Assembly (NCBI GenBank): GCA_019750095.1
Contig: JAIEOW010000158.1
Location: 1 to 64,000 of the forward strand
Source: Phycisphaerales bacterium
Lineage (GTDB): Bacteria > Planctomycetota > Phycisphaerae > Phycisphaerales > UBA1924
Length of the DNA stretch: 64,000 bases
Direction: 5' to 3'
Of this stretch, positions 56,468-64,000 are shown in pieces. Position 1 is the first letter of the stretch, and every line of letters begins with the position of its first letter. A model generated the notes under the pieces. The model ran no database searches. It worked only from the letters and a program-made list of their open reading frames with translations, and was not told where the DNA came from. Made by a program: the position numbers and the translations under genes.

Positions 56468-56619
56468 CGGCTCGGTGCGCTGGTATGCCGGTGTACATCG
56501 GCCAGTACCCAAGACCGAACGCGGAGCTTCGGAGAGAGCGGAGTTGCGCGGAGGAGAGCACTGATGCGATTGGACGCGATGCTCGCGCTGGTGTCTGTGA
56601 TTTCTGTGTGAGCGTGGTC

Positions 56620-57795
56620 TCAGCGACCGCTGCGAAGTGCGGAGGCGTCGGCGACGATGCGGACGGGGATGGCGTGCTCGGCGACTCCGCCGCCGATGAT
56701 GTCGCGGATGCGGACCTTGAGGTTGTACTCACCGACGGTGAGGGCTTTGGGCAGGTCGAGGCGTTGCACGAGGTAGAAGTCGCGTCGCTGAGATCGCGAC
56801 GCGTCTTTGATGATGACTTCGGGGACGACGAACTGCTCGCTGCCGTCGGCGTCGAGGTGGAGCGTGACGGATTGGGCGAGTTCTACGGACCAGCCGTGGT
56901 CGGCACCGGCGGAGTCGGGGATGGTCGCCGCGGCGTGGGCGAAGTTGCGGGGCTCGGTGTAGAGGATCACCGCGTTGGTGCGGCCGGCGAGAAAAGCGGT
57001 GGTGGCGACGGGGGTGTACCGGCCGAAGGCCTCGACGCGGGTGCACAGCAGGGCGCGGGCGATGGTGAGCGACTCGGGCGGAGGAGCGGGCTGGAGGCGT
57101 TCGCCAAAGTCCTTGAGCACGCGGGCGACGGCTTCGGGTTCGCCGGCGGCGACGCTTGGGTCTTCGTCGGCGGCTTTGAGGACGGCGCGGATGGCGTCGA
57201 GTGATCGGCGTTGGTCGGGCGTGACGGATTTCTCGATGGCGCTCAGCGACTCCTTGGCCGCGCTGGGGGCGATGGCGTTGAGCGCGAGGAGTGGGATGGC
57301 GGCTTTGATCGGCTCGCGGGCCGCACCGATCTCGGGGCGGAGCAGATCGGCGAGGGCCTTGGCGGCGTCCTGTTGACGCTGGATGAGTGTGCGGGTGTCG
57401 GCGGGCGCGGGAACAGGTGCGGGTGTCGGTGTGGCGACGGTTGCGGCGGGAGCGGTGGCGGGTTCGATGGGACGCTGCGGAGCGGCCGATCGCGGTGCGC
57501 GTCGGGCGCTTGGGCCTGATGGCGCGGGCTGCGGAGCGGCGTCGGGCGCGGGAGCGTCGTCGGCGGAGTTGGGCTTTTGCTCAAAGAGCGATTGCAGGTC
57601 GAGTGCGGCCTGGTTCAGTTCGTCATTGCGAGACTTGGGCGTTTGCTTGGGGATCGGGCGGAGGAGCTTGCTGCCATCGGGCTCGGGAAGATCGCCTGGT
57701 TTGCCTTTGCTGGCGCATCCACTCGCGGCGAGCAATGCCGCGAGCGTGATGGGTACGGCGAGGGAAGAAGTGTGTCGGAACGCGCGATGGGACAT
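56620..57795 (-). CDS. Lipoprotein of unknown function
   Basis: 391 residues from the ATG at 57795. A signal peptide with lipobox LLAASGC places the lipidated Cys near 27. A long Pro/Ala-rich linker (to about 135) is followed by a helical region and a C-terminal beta region with NAVILYTEPRNFAHAAA, WSVELAQSVTLHLDADG and FYLVQRLDLPKALTVGEYNLKVRIRD, which looks like an immunoglobulin-type fold. Anchored in the outer or cytoplasmic membrane facing the periplasm. The function is unknown. It follows holA on the same strand after 184 bases. Confidence 0.82.
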   Translation of the reverse strand: MSHRAFRHTSSLAVPITLAALLAASGCASKGKPGDLPEPDGSKLLRPIPKQTPKSRNDELNQAALDLQSLFEQKPNSADDAPAPDAAPQPAPSGPSARRAPRSAAPQRPIEPATAPAATVATPTPAPVPAPADTRTLIQRQQDAAKALADLLRPEIGAAREPIKAAIPLLALNAIAPSAAKESLSAIEKSVTPDQRRSLDAIRAVLKAADEDPSVAAGEPEAVARVLKDFGERLQPAPPPESLTIARALLCTRVEAFGRYTPVATTAFLAGRTNAVILYTEPRNFAHAAATIPDSAGADHGWSVELAQSVTLHLDADGSEQFVVPEVIIKDASRSQRRDFYLVQRLDLPKALTVGEYNLKVRIRDIIGGGVAEHAIPVRIVADASALRSGR

Positions 57796-57979
57796 CTTGG
57801 GCCTCCGGCCACAGTGAGAGCTTGCTGGCGCATCCATGCCAGTCGGCAGTGGGCATCGGCTTGATGGGGCGAGAAACTTGGGGGATCGGTCGAGGAAGTG
57901 CGGAGCGGGCCTGAGCATGGGCGCACGCATGAGAGAAACACGCTGGGGACCAGCGTGCCACCCAAGTGTCAGGTGAGAA

Positions 57980-59098
57980 TCAGCGGCGGGGGTTGATCGT
58001 GCCGGCGAAGCGGACCGTGAGCGTTTCGAGATTGCGGACCGGGTCGCCGAGGCCGGACTTGTTGGCCTGATCGGTGTTCACGGCGGCGGCGAGGAGCTTG
58101 GCGGCCTGGGTTGGGCCGGCGTTCTTGGCGCCCTGGGCGATGGCGGCGATCACCTGGTCGCGGGCTGGGCCGCGGGTGAAGATCTTGAGGTCGTTCTCGT
58201 ATTGCCGGGTGGAGAGGCCGGCCTGCTGGGCGCGGGCGGCGGTGTGGATCTTTCGGGCGGCGTCGATATAGGCCCAGCCGATGGGCGTCGGGTCCTGGCG
58301 AGAGATGGTGAGCAGCTCGTCGAGCTGGTGCAGCGTGGCGGCGGGATCGCCGGAGAGCAAAGCGTCCTGAATGACGAAGAAGCTCTCCTGGCGGGTGACG
58401 CCGACCATGGACTCGATGAGTTCGGGGGTGATTGGTGCGCCGTTGCCACCGGCGGCCATGGCGAGCTTTTGCAACTCGGTGTCGATGCGGCCGAGTTCGG
58501 TGCCGACGGCTTCGAGGAGCATGCTGGCGGCTTGCTCATCGATCGGAGCATTGTGGCGAACCTTGGCCCGGCCCATGGCCCAACGCAGGGCTTTGTCGAA
58601 GGTGGGTGGATCGCAATCGATGATCGCGCCTTGGCCCGCGGGCAGGGCTTCGACGGCTTTGTCGAGTTTGCCGGGCCGCCATGTGGAAGCACGGAGGACG
58701 AGCACGGCGGACTCGGAGGGGTCGGCGGCATAGCCCTCCAAGAGTTGTCGTGGTGTCTGAGGAGTTGGGGCTCGGCGTGCGCCTTTGGCGGGCTTTGGCG
58801 CGGGTGGCGCGTCGTCCTCGTCGGCTTTGAGCAAGAGGTCGGTGTTGTCGACGAGGATGATTTTGTGTTGGCGCATGAGCCCGAAGGAGCGAGCTTCATC
58901 GAGGATGTCGGCGATGATGCGCGGGCCCTGGGTGCCGTCGAATCGGATGGTGTCGATGCCGTCTTTGCCGTGGGCGGCGATGAGGGCTTCGCGGAGGACG
59001 CGGAGGTGCTCGTCCTGGAGGAAGCGATCCTTGCCGTGGAGGATGAGGATGCGGGAGGCGGCGGAGACGGGGGTGGATGGAGTGGGGGCTTTGGCCAC
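57980..59098 (-). CDS. holA: DNA polymerase III subunit delta
   Basis: 372 residues. The N-terminal domain starts ILILHGKDRFLQDEHLRVL, the delta-type nucleotide-fold opening, with FDGTQGPRIIADILDEARSF and KIILVDNTDLLL typical of the family; an Ala/Pro-rich insertion interrupts it near 95-115. The C-terminal collar domain includes LGRIDTELQKLAMAA and VTRQESFFVIQDALLSGDPAATLHQLDELL. Delta is the clamp-loader subunit that opens the beta sliding clamp. Length is near the usual 330-350. Its closest neighbours have no replication role. Confidence 0.9.
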   Translation of the reverse strand: MAKAPTPSTPVSAASRILILHGKDRFLQDEHLRVLREALIAAHGKDGIDTIRFDGTQGPRIIADILDEARSFGLMRQHKIILVDNTDLLLKADEDDAPPAPKPAKGARRAPTPQTPRQLLEGYAADPSESAVLVLRASTWRPGKLDKAVEALPAGQGAIIDCDPPTFDKALRWAMGRAKVRHNAPIDEQAASMLLEAVGTELGRIDTELQKLAMAAGGNGAPITPELIESMVGVTRQESFFVIQDALLSGDPAATLHQLDELLTISRQDPTPIGWAYIDAARKIHTAARAQQAGLSTRQYENDLKIFTRGPARDQVIAAIAQGAKNAGPTQAAKLLAAAVNTDQANKSGLGDPVRNLETLTVRFAGTINPRR

Positions 59099-59138
59099 AT
59101 GGGAGGGTATGGGGTTGGGTGGCGTTGGTGTGTGAGAT

Positions 59139-59229
59139 CACGCCTTCGGCGTGGGGTGATTTGTGGGGCGTGTTCCGGGCGTGGCGCTGCGCTTCACGCC
59201 CGGCTACTGACGAGCACGCCTTCGGCGTG
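59139..59229. repeat. Short palindromic repeat unit
   Basis: The palindromic 15-mer CACGCCTTCGGCGTG occurs at 59139-59153 and again at 59215-59229. Between them CCGGGCGTG (59175-59183) and CACGCCCGG (59195-59203) form another hairpin. Flanking TGAGATC occurs at both ends (59133-59139 and 59235-59241). It fills the gap between divergent holA and the FHA kinase gene. Confidence 0.75.
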
Positions 59230-59315
59230 AGAACTGAGATCGCCCGGTTCGGCGAATCGGAGTGATCTTGGCCGAGTCACCCGAGGCCGCGGCTGTGGAT
59301 TCCTATGGTTAGAAC

Positions 59316-61058
59316 GTGCTGATCCTGACTGTACTGCAAGGCCCGGACAAGGGCCGCAAGTTTGAGTTGACCTCGCAGTTGCCGCAGCTCATCGGGCGGT
59401 CGAGCGAGGCGTTGCCGATTGCGGATACGACGGTGAGTCGGCGGCATGCGGAGCTGACGCCGGATGATGGCAAGTGGTACATCCGCGACTTGAACAGCCA
59501 GAACGGGACGTGGGTGAACGGAGTGCGGATCAGCGGGCGGCAGATGCTCAAGCCGGGTGATCAGGTGCGCACGGGTTCGACGCTGTTTGTGTTCGGGCAG
59601 GCGGATGAGCGTGATGAGCTGGATCTGGTGCGGGTGTTGCGTCAGGACCAGATGGACGCGACGGTGGAGCGGACACTGGCGAGCAATGACGATTCGGTGA
59701 TTCTGGCGGAGCCGGAGCCGCGGAACGCTGCGGTGCATCACTTGCAGGTGATCTATCGCCTGACGGCGCTCACGAGCACGCAGACGAATCGGGAGGACCT
59801 GCTGCGCGCGGTGATGGAGCTTGTGTTCAACGAGCTGAAGCCGGAGCGCGGGTTCATCATGATGACGGCGCCTCAGCAGGCCGAGGCGGGGAGCGGGGGC
59901 GTGGATGGGCGGGAGTGGTTTCCGGCGGTGGTGAAGCACAAGACGCCGCCGGCGGATAGGAAGGACGCGCGGATCCATATCTCGCGGACGATTCTGAATC
60001 ATGCGTTGAAGCAGGGCGAGGGTGTGCTCAGCAGCAACGCGATGAGCGACCCGCGGTTTGCCAAGGGCGACAGCGTGCAGCAGTTTGCGATTCGCTCGGC
60101 GTTGTGCTCGCCGATCGAGTTTGGCGATCGGCGGTTCGGGGCGATCTATGTGGATAGCTCGATCGCGAACTACACGTTCACGCAGGAGCAGCTCGCGCTG
60201 TTGAACGCGATCGCGCGGCACACGGGGCTGGCGCTCGCCAATGCCGAGGCGTATGCGAAGAAGCTGCAGACCGAGCGGCTGGCGGCGATGGGCGAGACGG
60301 TGGCGGTGCTGAGCCACTCGATCAAGAACATCCTTCAAGGGCTGCGTGGTGGGGCGGATGTGGTAGAGATGGGGCTGAAGAAGGAAGACCTGAAGATCTC
60401 GCGCGGCGGGTGGACGATCCTGAAGCGGAACATCGATCGGATCATGGCGCTGACGCTGAACATGCTGGCGTATTCGAGGCCGCGGACGCCGGAGTATGAG
60501 CTGACGCGGATCGGGGATCTGCTGGAAGAGTGTGCGGCGTTGCTTGCGGATCAGTGTCAGGCGAAGGAAGTGGCGTTGATCGTGGACGCCGAGAGCGAGA
60601 TGGTTCCGGTGATGCTGGACCCGCATCTGATGCATCAGGCGGTGGTGAATCTGCTTGTGAATGCGGTGGAGGCGGTGCAGCCGAAGGTGGGGGCGGTGAC
60701 GGTGCGGGCGAGCTATGTCGCGGTGCCGGACAAGTCGATGGCGCTCGGTGGCCCGGCGGCTGGCAAGCCGGTGGTGAGGATCGATGTGATTGATAACGGG
60801 CCGGGCATCGCGCGGGATCGGCATGCGCAGATCTTTGAGCCGTTTCAATCGACCAAGGGCATTCGCGGCACGGGCCTGGGTCTCACGGTGACCAAGCGGC
60901 TCGTGGAAGAGCATCGCGGAAAGGTGCTGCTGAGCAGCGAGCCGAATCGGGGGGCGACGTTCACGATTGTGATACCGGCGGAGACGACGCGGACGCTGGA
61001 TCCGAGCGCGACGGCGGCGACGAAGCCGCAGGCGTCGGACCCGCTCAGAGGCGGCTAA
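59316..61058 (+). CDS. FHA-GAF sensor histidine kinase
   Basis: 580 residues; GTG start at 59316 (an upstream ATG at 59305 is out of frame). Residues about 1-95 are an FHA domain (IGRSSEALPIADTTVSRRHA and NSQNGTWVNG), a phosphothreonine reader. A GAF domain covers about 145-310. The histidine kinase core has phospho-acceptor His 334 in LSHSIKNIL, N-box VVNLLVNAVEAV, DNGPGI and GTGLGLTVTK. No membrane segment: the protein is cytoplasmic. An FHA module on a histidine kinase suggests input from Ser/Thr kinase signalling, which is well represented in this window. No response regulator is adjacent. Confidence 0.92.
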   Translation: MLILTVLQGPDKGRKFELTSQLPQLIGRSSEALPIADTTVSRRHAELTPDDGKWYIRDLNSQNGTWVNGVRISGRQMLKPGDQVRTGSTLFVFGQADERDELDLVRVLRQDQMDATVERTLASNDDSVILAEPEPRNAAVHHLQVIYRLTALTSTQTNREDLLRAVMELVFNELKPERGFIMMTAPQQAEAGSGGVDGREWFPAVVKHKTPPADRKDARIHISRTILNHALKQGEGVLSSNAMSDPRFAKGDSVQQFAIRSALCSPIEFGDRRFGAIYVDSSIANYTFTQEQLALLNAIARHTGLALANAEAYAKKLQTERLAAMGETVAVLSHSIKNILQGLRGGADVVEMGLKKEDLKISRGGWTILKRNIDRIMALTLNMLAYSRPRTPEYELTRIGDLLEECAALLADQCQAKEVALIVDAESEMVPVMLDPHLMHQAVVNLLVNAVEAVQPKVGAVTVRASYVAVPDKSMALGGPAAGKPVVRIDVIDNGPGIARDRHAQIFEPFQSTKGIRGTGLGLTVTKRLVEEHRGKVLLSSEPNRGATFTIVIPAETTRTLDPSATAATKPQASDPLRGG

Positions 61059-61105
61059 GCTGCGCGTGTGCAAGCGGGGAGTGTTGTTTCCAAAGTACAG
61101 AACGC

Positions 61106-61825
61106 ATGAGCACGTCGACACCAACAGGAACACGAAACGCGGGCGCGTCGACGCAGAATGGCCGAGGCCCGGTGGGACGAGCGGACCATGCAGGGGGGGG
61201 CGGCTCGCACCGCGTAAGCGCTCGGAAGGCGTTCTTCCGTGAGTTTCTGCGCAACCCGACGGGGATGGCGGCGGTTGCGCCCAGTTCGCGCGGGCTGGCC
61301 AAACGCATGCTCGAAGGGCTCGACTTTGGCACGATGAGTTCGGTGATTGAGTTCGGGCCGGGCACGGGCGTGTTTACCGAGCAGATCGAGCGATCAATCC
61401 CGCGCGGGTGGCTGGAGATCGAGGGTGGCAAGGGCAAGGTGGTGACGATCGATCTGAATCCGCGCATGGTGGAGATTGTGCGTGCGAACCATCCACGCCT
61501 GACGGTGCGTGAGGGGAGTGCGGCCGATGTGGAGGCGATCGCGCGGCGCGAGGGGATCGAGCCGGGAACGGTGGACGCGGTGATCAGCGGGCTGGGGTTC
61601 GCGTCGTTTCCGCCGGAGCTGATCACGAGCGTGCTGGAGGCGACGCACCGGGTGCTGAAGCCGGGCGGAGTGTTCCGCACGTTCACGTATCACGTGAGCT
61701 TTGTGAAGTCGCAGGCGTATCAGTTTCGGAGCGAGGCGCGGCGGGTGTTTGGCGGGTTTCAGTCCAGCCGCGTGGTGTGGCTGAATGTGCCGCCGGCGTT
61801 TGTGTATACGTGCAGGAAGGCGTGA
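61106..61825 (+). CDS. SAM-dependent methyltransferase, phospholipid N-methyltransferase type
   Basis: 239 residues. After a disordered basic leader comes FFREFLRNPTGMAAVAPSSRGLAKRM, the opening seen in PmtA-like phospholipid methyltransferases. SAM motif I is VIEFGPGTGVFT, followed by VVTIDLNPRMVEIV and DAVISGLGFASFP; VLKPGGVFRTFTYHV is motif post-III. Related enzymes methylate phosphatidylethanolamine, but closely related sequences methylate other lipids, so the substrate is left open. It begins 47 bases after the kinase gene and may be co-transcribed. Confidence 0.85.
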   Translation: MSTSTPTGTRNAGASTQNGRGPVGRADHAGGGGSHRVSARKAFFREFLRNPTGMAAVAPSSRGLAKRMLEGLDFGTMSSVIEFGPGTGVFTEQIERSIPRGWLEIEGGKGKVVTIDLNPRMVEIVRANHPRLTVREGSAADVEAIARREGIEPGTVDAVISGLGFASFPPELITSVLEATHRVLKPGGVFRTFTYHVSFVKSQAYQFRSEARRVFGGFQSSRVVWLNVPPAFVYTCRKA

Positions 61826-61867
61826 TGGCTGGGGTGGGTGAGGGTGATTGCTGAGAGTGGATTTCGC

Positions 61868-62034
61868 CGCCCGTCTGTGGGCGGACCGGGTCGCTCCGAA
61901 GGCGATCGACGTCCGCCCTCAGACGGGCGGAAGAAGAAGCCGGGTGAACAAAAGTACGATCTGCCGCTGACCGGTGGCTTGCTCGCTTTGCTCGCCGCGC
62001 CACCGGCAACCACTCGTGCGCACTGCCGTGCGAA
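61868..62034. repeat. Nested palindromic repeat, copy 2 (truncated)
   Basis: CGCCCGTCTGTGGGCG at 61868-61883 and CGCCCTCAGACGGGCG at 61914-61929 are the inner modules of the repeat at 47938-48156. The region 61971-62034, starting CCGGTGGCTTGCTCGC and ending GCGCACTGCCGTGCGAA, is the reverse complement of that repeat's left outer arm and its extension. The other outer arm is missing. The remaining bases to 62126 hold nothing I recognise. Confidence 0.8.
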
Positions 62035-62126
62035 TACCTTCGAGCCATTTGCTTTGCGGGGGCCGTGGCGACTCGGCTGGCGTTGTCGGCTCATCGTCTC
62101 TCCGCAAAGGTCAAGCGGAGTTTGCA

Positions 62127-62837
62127 TCAGCTCAGATCAAAGACCAGAAGCTCGGCGGGCTCGCTCGCGTCGGTTGGGGCGGAGAGGGTGAAGGTGCGCT
62201 CGTCGCTGATCGCTGCGCCGTCGCCCTGGCTCAGCGGCTGGTTGTTGATGGCGACTTGGCCACGGGCGACCTGGATGTAGGCGTGACGGCTCTGGGCGAG
62301 ATCGATGGAGAGCGACTTGCCGGGCTGGAGGCGCGCGATGGAGATGCGGGCGTCCTGGCCGATGCGCACAGAGCCGGAGTCGCCGCTTGGCGAGGCGACG
62401 AGCTGGAGCGAAGCGGGCGCGGCGGGGGGTGTGAAGGGCTTCTGCTCATAGCTGGGCGCGGTGTTGCGCTCGGTGGGGGTGATCCAGATCTGGATGAGGT
62501 GGACGGGCTCGGTCTTGGAGGCGTTGTACTCGGCGTGGGTGATGCCGGTGCCGGCGGTCATGCGCTGGACTTCGCCGGGGCGGAGGAGTTGTTCGTGGCC
62601 GAGCGAGTCGCGGTGGGCGAGCGTGCCGGAGAGGACGTAGGTGATGATCTCCATGTTGTCGTGGGGGTGCTCGCCGAAGCCGCGGCCGGGGGCGACGGTG
62701 TCTTCGTTGATGACGCGGAGTGAGCGGAAGCTCATGTGCTTTGGGTCGTAGTAGCGGGCGAAGGAGAAGGTGTGGCGAGCGAAAAGCCAGCCGTGGTCGA
62801 CGTGGCCGCGGGTGCTGGAGGGGCGGATGGCGATCAT
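62127..62837 (-). CDS. Pirin-family protein
   Basis: 236 residues; ATG at 62837 with AAGGAGC a few bases upstream. Pirin marks: HVDHGWLFARHTFSF near the start, the metal-binding GFGEHPHDNMEIITYVLSG in the N-terminal cupin, and GTGITHAEYN. The second cupin is less conserved. Bacterial pirins of this type (YhhW-like) can act as quercetin 2,3-dioxygenases, opening flavonols in the cytoplasm; the metal site is intact. The perfect palindrome upstream and the similar site at the MarR gene suggest control by that regulator, in keeping with an aromatic or electrophile inducer. Confidence 0.9.
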   Translation of the reverse strand: MIAIRPSSTRGHVDHGWLFARHTFSFARYYDPKHMSFRSLRVINEDTVAPGRGFGEHPHDNMEIITYVLSGTLAHRDSLGHEQLLRPGEVQRMTAGTGITHAEYNASKTEPVHLIQIWITPTERNTAPSYEQKPFTPPAAPASLQLVASPSGDSGSVRIGQDARISIARLQPGKSLSIDLAQSRHAYIQVARGQVAINNQPLSQGDGAAISDERTFTLSAPTDASEPAELLVFDLS

Positions 62838-62859
62838 GGGGGCTCCTTTCGGGGGCAGG

Positions 62860-62877
62860 TACTTGTTTAAACAAGTA
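62860..62877. promoter_or_regulatory. Perfect palindrome, putative MarR operator of pirin
   Basis: TACTTGTTTAAACAAGTA is an 18-bp perfect palindrome 22 bases upstream of the pirin ATG. On the minus strand a TATACT (62874-62879) overlaps its edge and could be the -10 of the pirin promoter, so binding there would block transcription. It matches the site at 4695-4712 at 13 of 18 positions. Confidence 0.6.
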
Positions 62878-62987
62878 TATCTACGCCGCACCGTTTGGCG
62901 CGGTTCGTGGGGCTGGCGATGAAATGATGGGGATGCGAACGCTGCTCGAAAACGAGTGGTTTGAGGGCGAAACGCGGGCGATTGGGC

Positions 62988-64000
62988 TTAGGGCGCGGCG
63001 GGCGGCTTCTCGGTGGCTGGATCGGGCTCCGGGTTGCGCCAGACGAACTGCGGATTGGTGCTGGTGAGCGTGCCGACGAGTTCCACGGCGGGTGGGCCTT
63101 CGGTCCAGATGGTGGATTTCATGGCGACCATGTCGGGGATGCCGACACCCGAGAGGAAGTAGGGGAGGCGATCGGTGGCGCGCATGCCTTTGAGGCCGGT
63201 GCCGCCGATGAGGGCGACGAGGATGTCGGCGTTCTTGGTGGTGTGGCGGTGGAGTTGGAGGCAGGCGTAGTCATCACCCCTGATCGCGCGGCCCTTGGCG
63301 GCGAAGACGCCGCTGTTCACGCTCATGGGTGCGTCAGTGAGAAGCGCACGCGCGGCGGCGTTGGTGTCGAGGTTGCCGTAGAGGATGACATTCCCTAGGG
63401 GCGCGTCGGAGTGGCGATGATCCCTATGAAGGAGATAGCTGGCGTCCGGGAGTACTTGGGCCATGCCGTTGCCGCGATACCACCATTGCTCGGCGTCGAA
63501 GCGGGCTTTGGCGTATGACCAGGCGTTCTCTTCTGCGGAACCGGTTGTGCCGTAGACGAGCATGAAGCGATTGTTGAAGGCGTTCTTCAATGAGCCGGTG
63601 GACAGATGGTCGGTGGAGCCCGGCATGTGCTGCGGCGCGGGTTGAGCGAGCGTGTGCTTTGCAAACATCTCGAAGATCGGCGGCCAATCGACGCAGGATG
63701 CGCCGGTGTGCGGGGGAGATTTCTCGGGTGCGGGGAGATCCCACCAGTGGCCGGCGCCGGGCTGTTCGTGATAGCCGAAGGGGATGTTGCGCGTGGTCAG
63801 TTCGTCACGGGCGCGGCGGGCTTCGGAAACGGGGACGTTGTCGTCGGCGTCGCCGTGGAGGATGTAGATGCCGCGATCTTTGAGTCGGTCGAGTTTGGCG
63901 ATGGTGTCGCTGGCGGCTGCGGCGTCTTTGAAGACTTGCATGAGCCGATCGTCGCCGAGTGTGCTCGTGCTGCCGCGGGCGGCGGCGTAAGTCTGGAAGC
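62988..64000 (-). CDS. S9-type prolyl oligopeptidase-like protein, C-terminal part
   Basis: The frame stays open to the window edge (the residues before the first in-window ATG read YAAARGSTSTLGDDRL), so the N-terminal part lies beyond 64000. The visible 337 residues begin in the alpha/beta-hydrolase domain: LKDRGIYILHGDADDNVPVSEARRARDEL contains the likely catalytic Asp, and YHEQPGAGHWWD the catalytic His. The nucleophile Ser would be upstream. The C-terminal extension of about 200 residues (from NNRFMLVYGTTGSAEENAWSYAKARF) is longer than in classical prolyl oligopeptidases. Probably an exported or periplasmic peptidase; the signal peptide is not in view. Confidence 0.8.
   Translation of the reverse strand, partial: FQTYAAARGSTSTLGDDRLMQVFKDAAAASDTIAKLDRLKDRGIYILHGDADDNVPVSEARRARDELTTRNIPFGYHEQPGAGHWWDLPAPEKSPPHTGASCVDWPPIFEMFAKHTLAQPAPQHMPGSTDHLSTGSLKNAFNNRFMLVYGTTGSAEENAWSYAKARFDAEQWWYRGNGMAQVLPDASYLLHRDHRHSDAPLGNVILYGNLDTNAAARALLTDAPMSVNSGVFAAKGRAIRGDDYACLQLHRHTTKNADILVALIGGTGLKGMRATDRLPYFLSGVGIPDMVAMKSTIWTEGPPAVELVGTLTSTNPQFVWRNPEPDPATEKPPAAP

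Noticed and set aside
59277-61133. A 618-codon minus-strand ORF antisense to the FHA histidine kinase
   Set aside because: It is longer than the real gene but is dominated by Arg, His and Leu with no recognisable fold; the plus strand has complete FHA, GAF and HATPase motifs.

Overview
The window looks like chromosomal DNA of a planctomycete of the Phycisphaerae type. The base composition is GC-rich, the 16S rRNA gene stands apart from any 23S gene, an ECF sigma factor is paired with a large Ser/Thr kinase, and eight secreted proteins end in a two-repeat dockerin-like domain closing on a C-terminal Cys (seven end Gly-Cys or Arg-Cys exactly, one has one extra Ala). PEP-CTERM-like tails and DUF1559-style pseudopilins also fit. 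This assignment rests on signature recognition; no database search was possible.

Layout. 1-787: 3' end of 16S rRNA with a spacer hairpin and a terminator. 788-4634: a zinc-ribbon membrane protein, a polytopic GT-C-like membrane protein and tRNA-Ser(UGA). 4723-5292: a MarR regulator with a partial palindrome before its start; the same palindrome in perfect form lies in front of a pirin gene at the other end of the window. 5301-10429: a phage-like cassette with a terminase large subunit homologue, an ABC-ATPase/GNAT fusion, a double-HTH protein and a divergent S24 repressor, but no structural phage genes. 10426-21265: a PAS-rich hybrid histidine kinase, a GC-dockerin protein, the ECF sigma/kinase operon and an unknown protein with a possible HTH.

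21287-30795 is a run of five secreted GC-dockerin proteins on the minus strand, including an astacin and a reprolysin-like metalloprotease, a formylglycine-enzyme-like protein and a lamin-tail protein. 30935-47866 holds three orphan pseudopilins, a phytase-like esterase, a formylglycine-like/dockerin gene pair with overlapping ends, a second Ser/Thr kinase, a phytoene-desaturase-like oxidoreductase carrying a palindromic repeat inside its reading frame, a frameshifted secreted-protein gene in a visibly less GC-rich stretch, and an APC permease fused to a universal-stress domain. 48178-54341 has an unknown protein and a minus-strand run: subtilase, amino-acid decarboxylase, lipoprotein, dockerin-bearing esterase. 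54759-64000 contains two PEP-CTERM-like proteins, a lipoprotein, DNA polymerase III delta, an FHA-GAF histidine kinase, a methyltransferase, pirin and the 3' part of an S9 peptidase.

Much of the window encodes envelope and extracellular proteins with at least two C-terminal sorting tags, plus regulatory kinases. The parts most worth following up are the terminase/ABC-GNAT/HTH/S24 cassette, the two-site MarR-pirin operator, the mosaic palindromic repeats (one of them translated) and the GC-dockerin set. Starts were chosen by hand from Shine-Dalgarno sequences and signal peptides and often differ from the longest ORF.
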